NCBI RefSeq assembly: GCF_001010415.1
Contig: NZ_JPLE01000021.1
Span: 1 to 61,902 of the forward strand
Direction of reading: 5' to 3'
DNA length: 61,902 nucleotides
Origin: Xanthomonas pisi DSM 18956
GTDB lineage: Bacteria; Pseudomonadota; Gammaproteobacteria; Xanthomonadales; Xanthomonadaceae
In this document: positions 9,553 through 17,633 of the stretch, piece after piece
Numbering within the stretch: position 1 is the first letter of the stretch
How the letters are laid out: each line of letters opens with the position of its first letter
Translations under genes and position numbers: made by a program
The notes under the pieces: generated by a model
Told to the model about the DNA's origin: nothing
Database searches by the model: none
Seen by the model: only the letters and a program-made list of their open reading frames with translations

Positions 9553-12444
9553 ATGAACTGCCGCAGTCATCGTCTTGCCTTGTCGATTTCCGTGTCCCTT
9601 GCACTGACGGCCGCCGCTGCGCCGCCGCTTATGGCCCAGCAAACCGAGCCGGACACACCGCGCGCCACCTCCACCCTGGATGCGGTCAGCGTGACCGGCT
9701 CGCGCATCAAGCGTGCGCAGGTCGAAGGCGCGCAGCCGGTGGTCACCATCTCCGCGCAGCAGATCCAGCAGGAGGGCTTTGCCACTGTCTACGACGTGCT
9801 CAACAGCATGAACCAGCAGGGCTCGGTGGAAGCCGATACGCAATGGGGCTCGCACACGCCCAATGCATCGCCGATCAATCTGCGCGACCTGGGGCCCGGG
9901 CGCACCCTGCTGCTGGTCAACGGCCACCGCGTTGCCGATTACCCGCTGCCCTACGGCGGCGAGAGCAACTTTTCCAACTACAGCAATATTCCGTCTGCGG
10001 CGGTGGAGCGCATCGAGATCCTCACCGGCGGCGCCTCGGCGATCTATGGCTCGGACGCGGTGGCCGGCGTGGTCAACGTGATCCTCAAACGCGACTACCA
10101 GGGCGACCAAGTGCGCCTGCGTGGCGGCACCGCCACCGAAGGTGGGCGCGACAGTTTCGATGTGTCGTGGGCGGGCGGGCGCACCGGCGAAAACTGGAGC
10201 GTGACCTACGCCCTGCAGGCCACCCGGCGCGACCCCTTGAGCGGCCGCGATCGCCCTGAGATGGACGACTCGGACGACATGTCCTATTCCAACTGGACCG
10301 GCCAGAACCGCCTATACGGCTTCAACCCGTTCACCGGCCTGAGCCTGGTCGATGCCAACACCAATGAGCGCCTGGCGCCGCCTGCGGGCACCTGCGCACG
10401 CTTCGGCGGCGAGTTCATCGACGGCCAGCGCCTGAGCTACAACCAGAACACCGGTGCGCTCACCAATGCCGGCAGCTACTGCGGCATGGCGCGCGATTAC
10501 GGCGATTGGGGCCTGGTCACCGGCAGCGAAGATTATTCGGCGTATCTCTACGGCACCTGGAAGTTCGGCGAGGCCACCGAGGCCTGGGCCACGCTGTCGG
10601 CCAACCGCAGCATCGGGCGCTGGACCTACGACCCCCCGTACGCATATCTGGGCCCGTTCCAGGACGCGGCCACCGGGCGCTCGTTGAACCTGATCCGTCA
10701 GCTCACCCGGCGCGAAGCCGGCGGCTGGGACCGGCTGGCCAACTACAACAAGGAACAGTCCTGGGACCTGAGCGCCGGCTTGCGCGGCGTTTGGGCCGAT
10801 CGCTTCGACTGGGAGCTGAGCGTGGGCCGCTCGCGCTACACCGTGGACGAATACATCCGCACCGTGGATACCGCGCGTGCCACCGAGTACTTCCTCGGCA
10901 GCCCCACCGGCACCGCTGCCGATGGCTCGCCCATCTATGCAATCAACGAAGCGCGCCTGTATGCACCGCTGTCGTCGAACCAGTACGACCAGCTGGTCGC
11001 CAAATCGCATAACTCGGCGTATTCGTGGGTGAATCAGGCCAGTTTCAGCCTCAGCGGCGATCTGGTGCAGGGCTGGGCCGGGCCGATCCGCTTCGCCACC
11101 GTGGCCGAAGTGGCAAAGCAGGGTTATCAACTGTCGCCGGACCCATGCGCCAACGAATGCTATCCGGTGGACGTGGTCGATAGCGGCGGCGGCGAACGCG
11201 TCCGCAGCTCGGCCGGTGTGGAATTCCAGATCCCGTTGCTTTCGACGTTGAGCGCCAATGTCGCCGGTCGCTACGATCGCTACGGCAATTACCGCTCTTC
11301 GGCTGCCATCGCCACCGATGTCGGTACGCAAAGCGATACCACCTGGAGCGCGGGGCTGGAATGGCGCCCGGTCGAGAGCCTGTTGCTGCGCAGCACGCTC
11401 GCCACCAGCTTCCGTGCGCCGGACATGCATTACGTGCTTGGCGAACCCAGCTCCACCAACCAGACCGTGATCGATCAATACCGCTGCATTTCCTCGGGCG
11501 CCTACCTTACCGGCGGCTGCAACGACGAGAACAACAACATCTACTACACCGTGGATGTGAATCGGCGCGGCACCCCGGACCTGCGCTCGGAAACCGGCCG
11601 CTCGTTCACGGGCGGGGTGGTGTGGGACATCGCGCAAGGGCTGTCGCTGAGCGTGGATTACTACCGCATCCAGCTGGAGGAGATGATCAAGGATCTGGAC
11701 CGCGACGAGATCCTGTCGGCCGAAGCGGGCTGCCGCACCGGCACCACCATCAGCGGCGGTGCCTGGAACAATCCGGGCGGTGCGGGGTATTGCGACACCA
11801 TCACCTCGCGCGTGGTGCGCAATGCCGACGGCACCATCGCCAGCATCGAGCGCGGCCCGATCAACCTGGCGCAGATGGAAACGTCCGGCATCGATGCCTC
11901 GCTGAAGTATCGCCTTGCCACCGCCGGCTGGGGCAACTTCCAGCTGTCGCTGGATTACAACAACCTGCTCGCCTATCGCGAACAGATCTACCGCACCGAC
12001 AGCGACGAAAACCGCCGCGACGAACGCGTGCGCAGCCGCGTGCGCGGCAGCGTGCATTGGGACAACGGCGGCGCCTGGGACTGGACGGTGTACTTCCGCC
12101 GGCTCGGCTCGATGCGAGCGGTCAACTGGGGCACTTGCGCACGCTTCGACGATGGCTACCAGCCCAGCGCGTCGGACCAATGCCTGGTGACCGACACCGC
12201 CAACGTGCATCTGGGCGAAACCAGTCAACGCTACTTCGGCCGCGTGGGCCCGGCGATCTACTGGAACCTGAGCACCGGCTACAAGATCACCGACCACGCA
12301 AAGGTCAATTTCTACGTCAACAACGTGTTCAACGAAGTGGGCTACGAGAACAAGGAGCGCTTCTACGGCTACGGGTTCTACAACACCACCTTGTTCAACC
12401 CGATCGGTCGCGAAGTGGCAGCGGAATATGTGTTCACGTTCTGA
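9553..12444 (+). CDS. TonB-dependent receptor (Oar/large OMR type)
   Basis: 963-residue outer-membrane receptor. A signal peptide (LALSISVSLALTAAAAPPLMAQ) is followed by a TonB-box-like LDAVSVTGSRI, the plug (about residues 60-190, with INLRDLGPGRTLLLVNGHR and RIEILTGGASAIYGSDA) and a long barrel ending in EYVFTF, with the terminal Phe expected for barrel insertion. There is no STN domain, so it is probably not a signalling receptor. It is on its own strand segment with no FecI/FecR partner, and the next gene is biosynthetic. A GGGGA ribosome site precedes the ATG. Substrate unknown; in this genus such receptors often carry plant-derived carbohydrates or peptides. Confidence 0.93.
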   Translation: MNCRSHRLALSISVSLALTAAAAPPLMAQQTEPDTPRATSTLDAVSVTGSRIKRAQVEGAQPVVTISAQQIQQEGFATVYDVLNSMNQQGSVEADTQWGSHTPNASPINLRDLGPGRTLLLVNGHRVADYPLPYGGESNFSNYSNIPSAAVERIEILTGGASAIYGSDAVAGVVNVILKRDYQGDQVRLRGGTATEGGRDSFDVSWAGGRTGENWSVTYALQATRRDPLSGRDRPEMDDSDDMSYSNWTGQNRLYGFNPFTGLSLVDANTNERLAPPAGTCARFGGEFIDGQRLSYNQNTGALTNAGSYCGMARDYGDWGLVTGSEDYSAYLYGTWKFGEATEAWATLSANRSIGRWTYDPPYAYLGPFQDAATGRSLNLIRQLTRREAGGWDRLANYNKEQSWDLSAGLRGVWADRFDWELSVGRSRYTVDEYIRTVDTARATEYFLGSPTGTAADGSPIYAINEARLYAPLSSNQYDQLVAKSHNSAYSWVNQASFSLSGDLVQGWAGPIRFATVAEVAKQGYQLSPDPCANECYPVDVVDSGGGERVRSSAGVEFQIPLLSTLSANVAGRYDRYGNYRSSAAIATDVGTQSDTTWSAGLEWRPVESLLLRSTLATSFRAPDMHYVLGEPSSTNQTVIDQYRCISSGAYLTGGCNDENNNIYYTVDVNRRGTPDLRSETGRSFTGGVVWDIAQGLSLSVDYYRIQLEEMIKDLDRDEILSAEAGCRTGTTISGGAWNNPGGAGYCDTITSRVVRNADGTIASIERGPINLAQMETSGIDASLKYRLATAGWGNFQLSLDYNNLLAYREQIYRTDSDENRRDERVRSRVRGSVHWDNGGAWDWTVYFRRLGSMRAVNWGTCARFDDGYQPSASDQCLVTDTANVHLGETSQRYFGRVGPAIYWNLSTGYKITDHAKVNFYVNNVFNEVGYENKERFYGYGFYNTTLFNPIGREVAAEYVFTF

Positions 12445-12715
12445 TTGAACGTGGCGGCCGCATCGCACGCCACGGCACAGCGCCGTGACGTGCGATGCGT
12501 CGTCAATGGCATCTGCTCAGCCAGGCCGTACTCGATCCCGGCTCGTCAACGCGCGGGTGGCGATGCCACGCATCGGTGCGCCCAGCTTGCCGTGCGATGT
12601 GGCGGCTGGCGCGGCACCTGCGGCTTGCAGGCACCCCTGCATTGGCACCGCTGCAACGTTCCGTTGCCGATGAAACAGTGGCACCGGCCAAACGTGCGTG
12701 GTATCAATGCACCCA

Positions 12716-12799
12716 ATGAACGCACCCCGCAGCCAGTTTTATTTTTGGTACTACGGTTTTCCGATGCCGCTGGCGGAGGACGGATTGCGCTCACCCTGA
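12716..12799 (+). CDS. Aromatic leader peptide (27 residues)
   Basis: Short ORF: ATG, seven residues, then the codons for F-Y-F-W-Y-Y-G-F at 12737-12760, ending with TGA at 12797-12799, 24 bases before the terminator hairpin. Seven of eight consecutive codons are for the three products of the pathway started by the downstream enzyme. An in-frame ATG at 12707 would give a 30-residue version; neither start has a clear Shine-Dalgarno site, so the start is uncertain. A small hairpin (CTGAAG/CTTCAG, 12796-12811) overlaps the stop codon. It is read as a regulatory peptide whose translation matters rather than its product. Confidence 0.8.
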   Translation: MNAPRSQFYFWYYGFPMPLAEDGLRSP

Positions 12800-12822
12800 A
12801 GAAACCTTCAGCAGCATTCCCG

Positions 12823-12854
12823 AAAAGCCGCCAGCGCACACTGGCGGCTTTTTT
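12823..12854 (+). terminator. Attenuator terminator before DAHP synthase
   Basis: A 10-12 bp stem (core AAGCCGCCAG / CTGGCGGCTT, 12825-12834 and 12841-12850) with loop CGCACA is followed by a T-run (12849-12854). It lies 52 bases before the DAHP synthase start codon and downstream of the leader peptide, so it ends transcription before the gene unless the antiterminator forms. Confidence 0.9.
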
Positions 12855-12906
12855 GTTGCCGCCGCGCCTGGCTCCCTGATGCAACACCGCCCACCGAGAC
12901 ACTGTT

Positions 12907-13980
12907 ATGCCGCCTGTGACCGATGACCTGCGTATCCGCAAGATCGAAGCCCTCGCATCGCCTTCGCAGCTGCTGTCGCTGCTGCCCTGCGACGAGCGCG
13001 CCTCCGAAACCGTGACCAACTCGCGCGCCGCGCTGCACGAGATCCTGCATGGGCGCGACGACCGCCTGGCGGTGGTGATCGGGCCCTGCTCGATCCACGA
13101 CCCGGTCGCGGCGATGGACTACGCGCACCGGCTGCGCCCATTGCGCGAGCAGTTCGGCGACGCGCTGGAGATCGTGATGCGGGTGTATTTCGAAAAGCCG
13201 CGCACCACCATCGGCTGGAAGGGCCTGATCAACGACCCGGACCTGGATGGCAGCTTCCAGATCAACAAGGGGCTGCGCGTGGCGCGCGGCCTGCTGCGCG
13301 ACATCAACAACCTCGGCTTGCCGGCGGGCGTTGAATTTCTCGACATCATTTCGCCGCAATACATCGCCGACCTGGTGGCCTGGGGCGCGATCGGCGCACG
13401 CACCACCGAAAGCCAGGTGCACCGCGAGATGGCCTCGGGCCTGTCGTGTCCGGTGGGGTTCAAGAACGGCACCGGCGGCGACGTCAAGATTGCGGTGGAT
13501 GCCGTGGGCGCGGCCTCGCATCCGCACCATTTCCTGGCCGTGACCAAGGACGGCCAGACCGCAGTGGCGGCCACTGCGGGCAATCCGGATTGCCATGTGA
13601 TCCTGCGCGGTGGCAAGGTGCCCAACTTCGATGCGGCCAGTGTGGAATCGGCCAGCCAGGTGCTCAACACCTCCGGTCTGCCGGCACGGCTGATGATCGA
13701 CGCCAGCCACGCCAACAGCGGCAAGAATCCCGACAACCAGCCCAAGGTGATCGATGACATCGCGCTGCAGCTGGAAGGCGGCGAAACGCGCATCGTCGGC
13801 GTGATGGTCGAGAGCCATCTGGTTGGCGGACGCCAGGAGCTGGTGCCCGGTTGCGCGCTGACCTACGGCCAGAGCATCACCGACGGCTGCCTGGGTTGGG
13901 ACGCTTCGGTGCAGGTGTTGGAGCGCCTGGCGACAGCGGTGCGTGCACGTCGTGCGCGGCGGGTTGCCGAGGCTGCATGA
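12907..13980 (+). CDS. aroG: 3-deoxy-7-phosphoheptulonate (DAHP) synthase, class I
   Basis: First enzyme of the shikimate pathway: condenses phosphoenolpyruvate with erythrose 4-phosphate. The 357 residues match the AroF/AroG/AroH size. Hallmarks include VIGPCSIHDP near residue 57, YFEKPRTTIGWKG near 95, GARTTESQVHREMASGL near 164, KNGTGG near 187 and DASHANSGK near 265. Which feedback-inhibited isoform it represents (Phe, Tyr or Trp type) cannot be read from sequence, so the symbol is generic. The leader upstream encodes all three aromatic amino acids, which would suit a single or dominant DAHP synthase sensing the whole pathway output. Confidence 0.95.
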   Translation: MPPVTDDLRIRKIEALASPSQLLSLLPCDERASETVTNSRAALHEILHGRDDRLAVVIGPCSIHDPVAAMDYAHRLRPLREQFGDALEIVMRVYFEKPRTTIGWKGLINDPDLDGSFQINKGLRVARGLLRDINNLGLPAGVEFLDIISPQYIADLVAWGAIGARTTESQVHREMASGLSCPVGFKNGTGGDVKIAVDAVGAASHPHHFLAVTKDGQTAVAATAGNPDCHVILRGGKVPNFDAASVESASQVLNTSGLPARLMIDASHANSGKNPDNQPKVIDDIALQLEGGETRIVGVMVESHLVGGRQELVPGCALTYGQSITDGCLGWDASVQVLERLATAVRARRARRVAEAA

Positions 13981-14268
13981 GCCCGGGAGGTGGCATTCGC
14001 GGGCCGATGGCAGAATTACGCGTCGGTCCGCTTGCGGATTCGGCACCAGGCGTCATCCGCACCCGCATCCGGCGCGATGCGCCACCTTCTCCGCGTGGCA
14101 GAAAGCCAGGAGCGTTGCGGATCCTGAAGGGATAAAGGCAGCGCGCATCGCCATGGTGAAGCGTCTTTCTCTCGCGAAAACGAAACCCACTGTGCCTGCA
14201 AGCAAAGGGCGGGGCGACGGTGCTGAGGAACAGCACCCTCCATCACTTGAACCGCCACACGAGCGGCC

Positions 14269-14307
14269 AAAAAAAACGCCGGACCGGCGCAGGGAGCCGG
14301 TCCGGCG
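14269..14307 (-). terminator. Minus-strand Rho-independent terminator
   Basis: A perfect 12-bp stem (14277-14288 with 14296-14307; core GCCGGACCGGC) with a 7-base loop TCCCTGC on the minus strand is followed by eight T. No minus-strand protein gene lies within 1 kb upstream of it, so it must end something else, most simply a small RNA. Confidence 0.85.
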
Positions 14308-14395
14308 GATTGAACAACACCACCCACTGGTGACTCGTCGCTGCGGCGGCTAGGAGGGAGAGTCGTTCTGCACCGCCAGCGAGCGAGTGGGGACG
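14269..14395 (-). ncRNA. Candidate C-rich small RNA
   Basis: The minus strand upstream of the terminator has single-stranded pyrimidine stretches (GTCCCCAC, CTCTCCCTCC) and a C-rich terminator loop (TCCCTGC). A weak -10-like GATAAC lies near 14396-14401. C-rich loops are the mark of Hfq-independent regulators such as sX13 of Xanthomonas; I do not claim this is that RNA. The 5' end is a guess. It would be about 125 nt. Confidence 0.35.
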
Positions 14396-15027
14396 TTATC
14401 CCTCGCGCGCATGGCCTGTGCATGTCGCTGCGTGGCGTCGGCAGACATGAAGTTTCGAAAGAGTGAATCGACGCTGCGGCGGTGCTTCACTGCGGACATC
14501 GCCGCATGCGTGACAACTCAGCCAGCAGCTTGCGCAGGTGCGCCGCTTCAGCCCAGCAGGTGCGCCGCTTCGACAGGCTGCGCAGCGCCATCGGCACCGC
14601 CTCGGGATAGCCTGAGCCGGTGAATCATCGCCACGGCCTGGCCCCCGGTTGGCTCAGCGCGGCGGCCCGCCGGCGCAGACACCCGTCGGTCGCGCAGCGG
14701 CGCGTGCAGGATGAGGTGATTGGACAGGGTAGGCATCGCGGAAACCGGCACGCCCATCGTCGCCGCACCAGGCATCTGGCTGCATGCGACCCTGCTGCAA
14801 AGGTCGACGGTGTCCGCGTCCATTGACGGCATTGCCCGGAAGCACGGCGCACATCGCCAGCCGGACACGGCCGCGACGCCCCCTGCCTGGGAGCACGCGC
14901 AGAAGCTGCTGCGTGCGCTCTCCCGTGCACCTGACACTACCTCCATGGTGTCGTGCGCCCTCAGCGTTCACGCCTCACCGTCGGCGCACCCGCGATAGTG
15001 ACGGCAGACTCTTCCTCGCCTGCGCCC

Positions 15028-17205
15028 ATGCCCTCTCTTCGCGAACGCTTTCAGCGCTGGCCCCGGCCGTGGCGGCTTGCGGTGCTTATGCTGTTGGCGC
15101 TGTACGCGCTGTATCTGGTCGCCGGCAATGTGTTCCTCAACACGCCGTTGTTCGATGCCACCACCAACCGGCAGCCGCACAAGTTCACCATGCAGACCGG
15201 CCCGGCGCTGACGCTGTTCCCGGGCGAGGTGATGGCCTGGAACGTGCGAATGCGTGGGCAGGCCAACCGCACCGTGTATGTCTTCCACGCCGATCGTGCG
15301 CATGCGCGCATCGCGTTGCTGGCCTTGTTTCGACGCGAGGTCCGTCTGCCGTGGCTGCATGCCACCGGACTGAGTGCGGAAGTGGAAACCTCCGACACGC
15401 CGATCCCGCCGCCGCCGCGTGGCGACCAGGGCTGGACGCTGCGCTTCGATGCGATCAGCAGCAACAGCATCCGCAGTGCGCGGCTGGGCAAATTGCTGAT
15501 CGCCGGCGACGGTCACGGCACGGTGGGCTTTCTGAAACAGCTCAAGGGCGGGCCATCGGAGCTGTTTCCGTCCGAGGCGGGCTTCCGCGATGCGGTGATC
15601 AGCTTCGATGGCGTGCAGGTCTTCAATGGCGCGCAGCTGGATGCGCAGTTCCAGTTTCCGCGCCACTACCGCGACGAAGCGCCCGGCCTGCGCAAGCTCG
15701 GCATCACGCATGCGCGCCTGCAGTTGAAGGCCGGGACGGTGGCGTTGAAGATCGACACCGGTGCGCCGCACGTGGACATCCGCAGTGGCCCATCGGCGGC
15801 ACGTGTGGAGGCCGACATCACGCTGGATCGCGGCGCGCTGCAGCCGGGCAGCCATGCGGTGTGGCGGCTGCCGTTGATGGCCGGTGTCGGTGCCACCGAC
15901 CGCGGCATGCTGGCGCTGCAGCTGGATGTAGCGCAGGACATCCGCGTGCAGGCGCGGTTGCCGCGCGATGCACAGACCGGCAGCGAACTGCACGCCGATC
16001 TGCGCGTTGCCGGCCGCAGCATTCCCTTCCAGGAGCCGGCGCAGCTCCTGCCGCGGTTGTCGGGCCAGGTGCAGGGGCGCTGGAAGTTCGAATCCTTGAA
16101 CTGGATCGCCGAGCTGTTCGTGCGCAAGCCGTGGTTTCAGCTGGAAGGCGGTGGTCTGGTGGAGGCCGATCTACGCTTGGCGCAAGGCTGGTTGACCAGC
16201 GGCAGCAGCCTGGAGATCCCGCGCGTGGAGGCGGTGGCGCAGGTGTTCGACACGCGCCTGACCGGGATCGCCACCGCGCGCGGCCGCATCGACGATGCCG
16301 CCGCCCCGCAGGCGCATCTGGATGTGAGCATTCCCACGTTCCGCGCCGCGCCGCGCGAAGCGCCCAGGCAGATCCTGCTGGATGGGCGCGACCTGCAGCT
16401 GGCCATGCATGGCGATGCCGAACTGGCGCGCCTGCGCGACACGCTCAAGGCGCAACTGCGTTTCAGCGATGCGAAGGTGCCCGACCTGACGGTCTACAAC
16501 CGCTACCTGTCCGGCAAGACCGTGCGCCTGCTCGGCGGCAGCGGCAGCCTGACCGGCGATGTCGCGCTCAATGCGTCCGGCGATGTCGGCAGCGGGCATG
16601 CGCATCTGCGCGGGCAGGGCGCGCATCTGGCGCTGGCCGGCGTGCAGATGCGCGGCAATGCGGAACTGCAGGCGCAGCTGCAACGCGCCGACTTCAAGAC
16701 CAAGTTCTTCGACCTCAGCGGCACACGCGTGCGTTTACGCAACATGCGTGTGGGCGAGGACACCGCCGATAGCAACTGGTGGGGCGAGCTGCAGGTTGGG
16801 GCCGGCACCATCCAGGCCAGTGCGCCGTTCCAGCTGGATGCCGACGCAGCGCTCCGCATGCGCGATGCCGCGCCGTTGCTGTCGGTGTTCGCACAGCGGG
16901 CCGACTATCCGCGCTGGGTCGTGGGCTTGCTGGATTCGGGCGAGCTCGATGCCACCGGGCGGGTGCGCTGGCGCAAGCAACAACTGACGGTCGACGACCT
17001 GCAGGCGGAAAATGCGCGTCTGTCGTTGCGCGCGCGCCTGGCGCTGGACGACGACAAGCGCCGCGGCAATCTGTATCTGCGTTGGGGCGTGCTCGGCGCC
17101 GGCATCGAAATCGATGGCAAGCAGCGGCAGTGGCATCTTGCCGGCGCACGCGAGTGGTACGAGGAGCAGCCGGGTCTGCTGCCGCCGGTGTCCAAGCGCA
17201 ACTAA
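15028..17205 (+). CDS. AsmA-like inner-membrane protein, paralogue 1
   Basis: 725 residues from the ATG at 15028: a short basic N terminus, one transmembrane helix (LAVLMLLALYALYLVAGNVFL), then a long periplasmic region of repeating amphipathic strands. This is the build of the AsmA/TamB/YdbH superfamily of envelope proteins thought to move or manage lipids. It ends in a motif shared with the next gene (WHLAGAREWYEEQPGL against WHLRRAQEWYRAQPDL). The start at 15028 is chosen so that the membrane anchor is N-terminal; a GTG at 14953 is also open. The two paralogues are separated only by two MITE copies. Specific function unknown. Confidence 0.75.
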   Translation: MPSLRERFQRWPRPWRLAVLMLLALYALYLVAGNVFLNTPLFDATTNRQPHKFTMQTGPALTLFPGEVMAWNVRMRGQANRTVYVFHADRAHARIALLALFRREVRLPWLHATGLSAEVETSDTPIPPPPRGDQGWTLRFDAISSNSIRSARLGKLLIAGDGHGTVGFLKQLKGGPSELFPSEAGFRDAVISFDGVQVFNGAQLDAQFQFPRHYRDEAPGLRKLGITHARLQLKAGTVALKIDTGAPHVDIRSGPSAARVEADITLDRGALQPGSHAVWRLPLMAGVGATDRGMLALQLDVAQDIRVQARLPRDAQTGSELHADLRVAGRSIPFQEPAQLLPRLSGQVQGRWKFESLNWIAELFVRKPWFQLEGGGLVEADLRLAQGWLTSGSSLEIPRVEAVAQVFDTRLTGIATARGRIDDAAAPQAHLDVSIPTFRAAPREAPRQILLDGRDLQLAMHGDAELARLRDTLKAQLRFSDAKVPDLTVYNRYLSGKTVRLLGGSGSLTGDVALNASGDVGSGHAHLRGQGAHLALAGVQMRGNAELQAQLQRADFKTKFFDLSGTRVRLRNMRVGEDTADSNWWGELQVGAGTIQASAPFQLDADAALRMRDAAPLLSVFAQRADYPRWVVGLLDSGELDATGRVRWRKQQLTVDDLQAENARLSLRARLALDDDKRRGNLYLRWGVLGAGIEIDGKQRQWHLAGAREWYEEQPGLLPPVSKRN

Positions 17206-17346
17206 GAGCGGCTAACAAAACTACTGCGCAGCCGCCAGGCGGGCGCGGCCGGTGCTCGGAATCGGCATGTACCACTCGTACACTCCGGTTCCTGCGCGCC
17301 GTCCACACCTGCCTGACGACTGCTCGCTACGTTTTGTTAGCCACTC
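17206..17346 (+). mobile_element. MITE copy 1 (141 bp)
   Basis: Bounded by 16-base terminal inverted repeats, GAGCGGCTAACAAAAC and GTTTTGTTAGCCACTC, with one mismatch. A TAA triplet lies on both sides; the left TAA is the stop codon of the AsmA-like gene, so the element appears to have inserted exactly at the stop and duplicated it. It encodes no transposase. Confidence 0.8.
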
Positions 17347-17349
17347 TAA

Positions 17350-17490
17350 GAGCAACGCACAAAACGACTGCACCCCCCGCCAGGCGGGCGCGGCCGGTGC
17401 TCGGTGCGGCATGTCCCACGCGTACACTGCGGTTCCTCCGCGCCGCCCACGCCCACCTGACGATTGCTCACTACGTCTTGTTGGCCGCTC
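17350..17490 (+). mobile_element. MITE copy 2 (141 bp)
   Basis: Same length, orientation and internal sequence as copy 1, with ends GAGCAACGCACAAAAC and GTCTTGTTGGCCGCTC that have diverged. It is separated from copy 1 by a single TAA. The arrangement looks like a second insertion into the TAA target duplicated by the first, or a tandem duplication. Confidence 0.8.
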
Positions 17491-17633
17491 TTAAGCGCTT
17501 GGTGGCTCGTAGTGGCGGGGCGCGGTGATGGATGAGACGCGAATCGGTGCGATCCCCGATACGCACCGCGCTCACGGCCCGCTTGACACACTGCGCGGCG
17601 CCGCCTGCGCGGTCCCTGAAGGAGCCTGCCGTC

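Larger units (their letters stand above)
12707..12854 (+). promoter_or_regulatory. Translation-dependent attenuator of DAHP synthase gene
   Basis: The region between the TonB receptor and the DAHP synthase gene has all parts of a classical attenuator. A leader peptide is rich in Phe, Tyr and Trp. A protector candidate GCCAG at 12732-12736 can pair with CTGGC at 12770-12774. CGCTGGCGG at 12768-12776 is perfectly complementary (9 bp) to CCGCCAGCG at 12828-12836, which is the 5' arm of the terminator. The terminator is at 12823-12854. Ribosomes stalled on the aromatic codons would cover the protector, free 12768-12776 and so disrupt the terminator. Pairings were worked out by eye; the function is inferred from the architecture. 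Confidence 0.82.
13981..15027. other. 1-kb intergenic region with a minus-strand terminator
   Basis: No protein gene is supported here. The only strong signal is the minus-strand terminator at 14269-14307 with a possible short RNA ending in it (listed separately). A GTG-started extension of the next gene's frame (14953) is open, but the region before 15028 lacks protein-like character. Confidence 0.5.
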
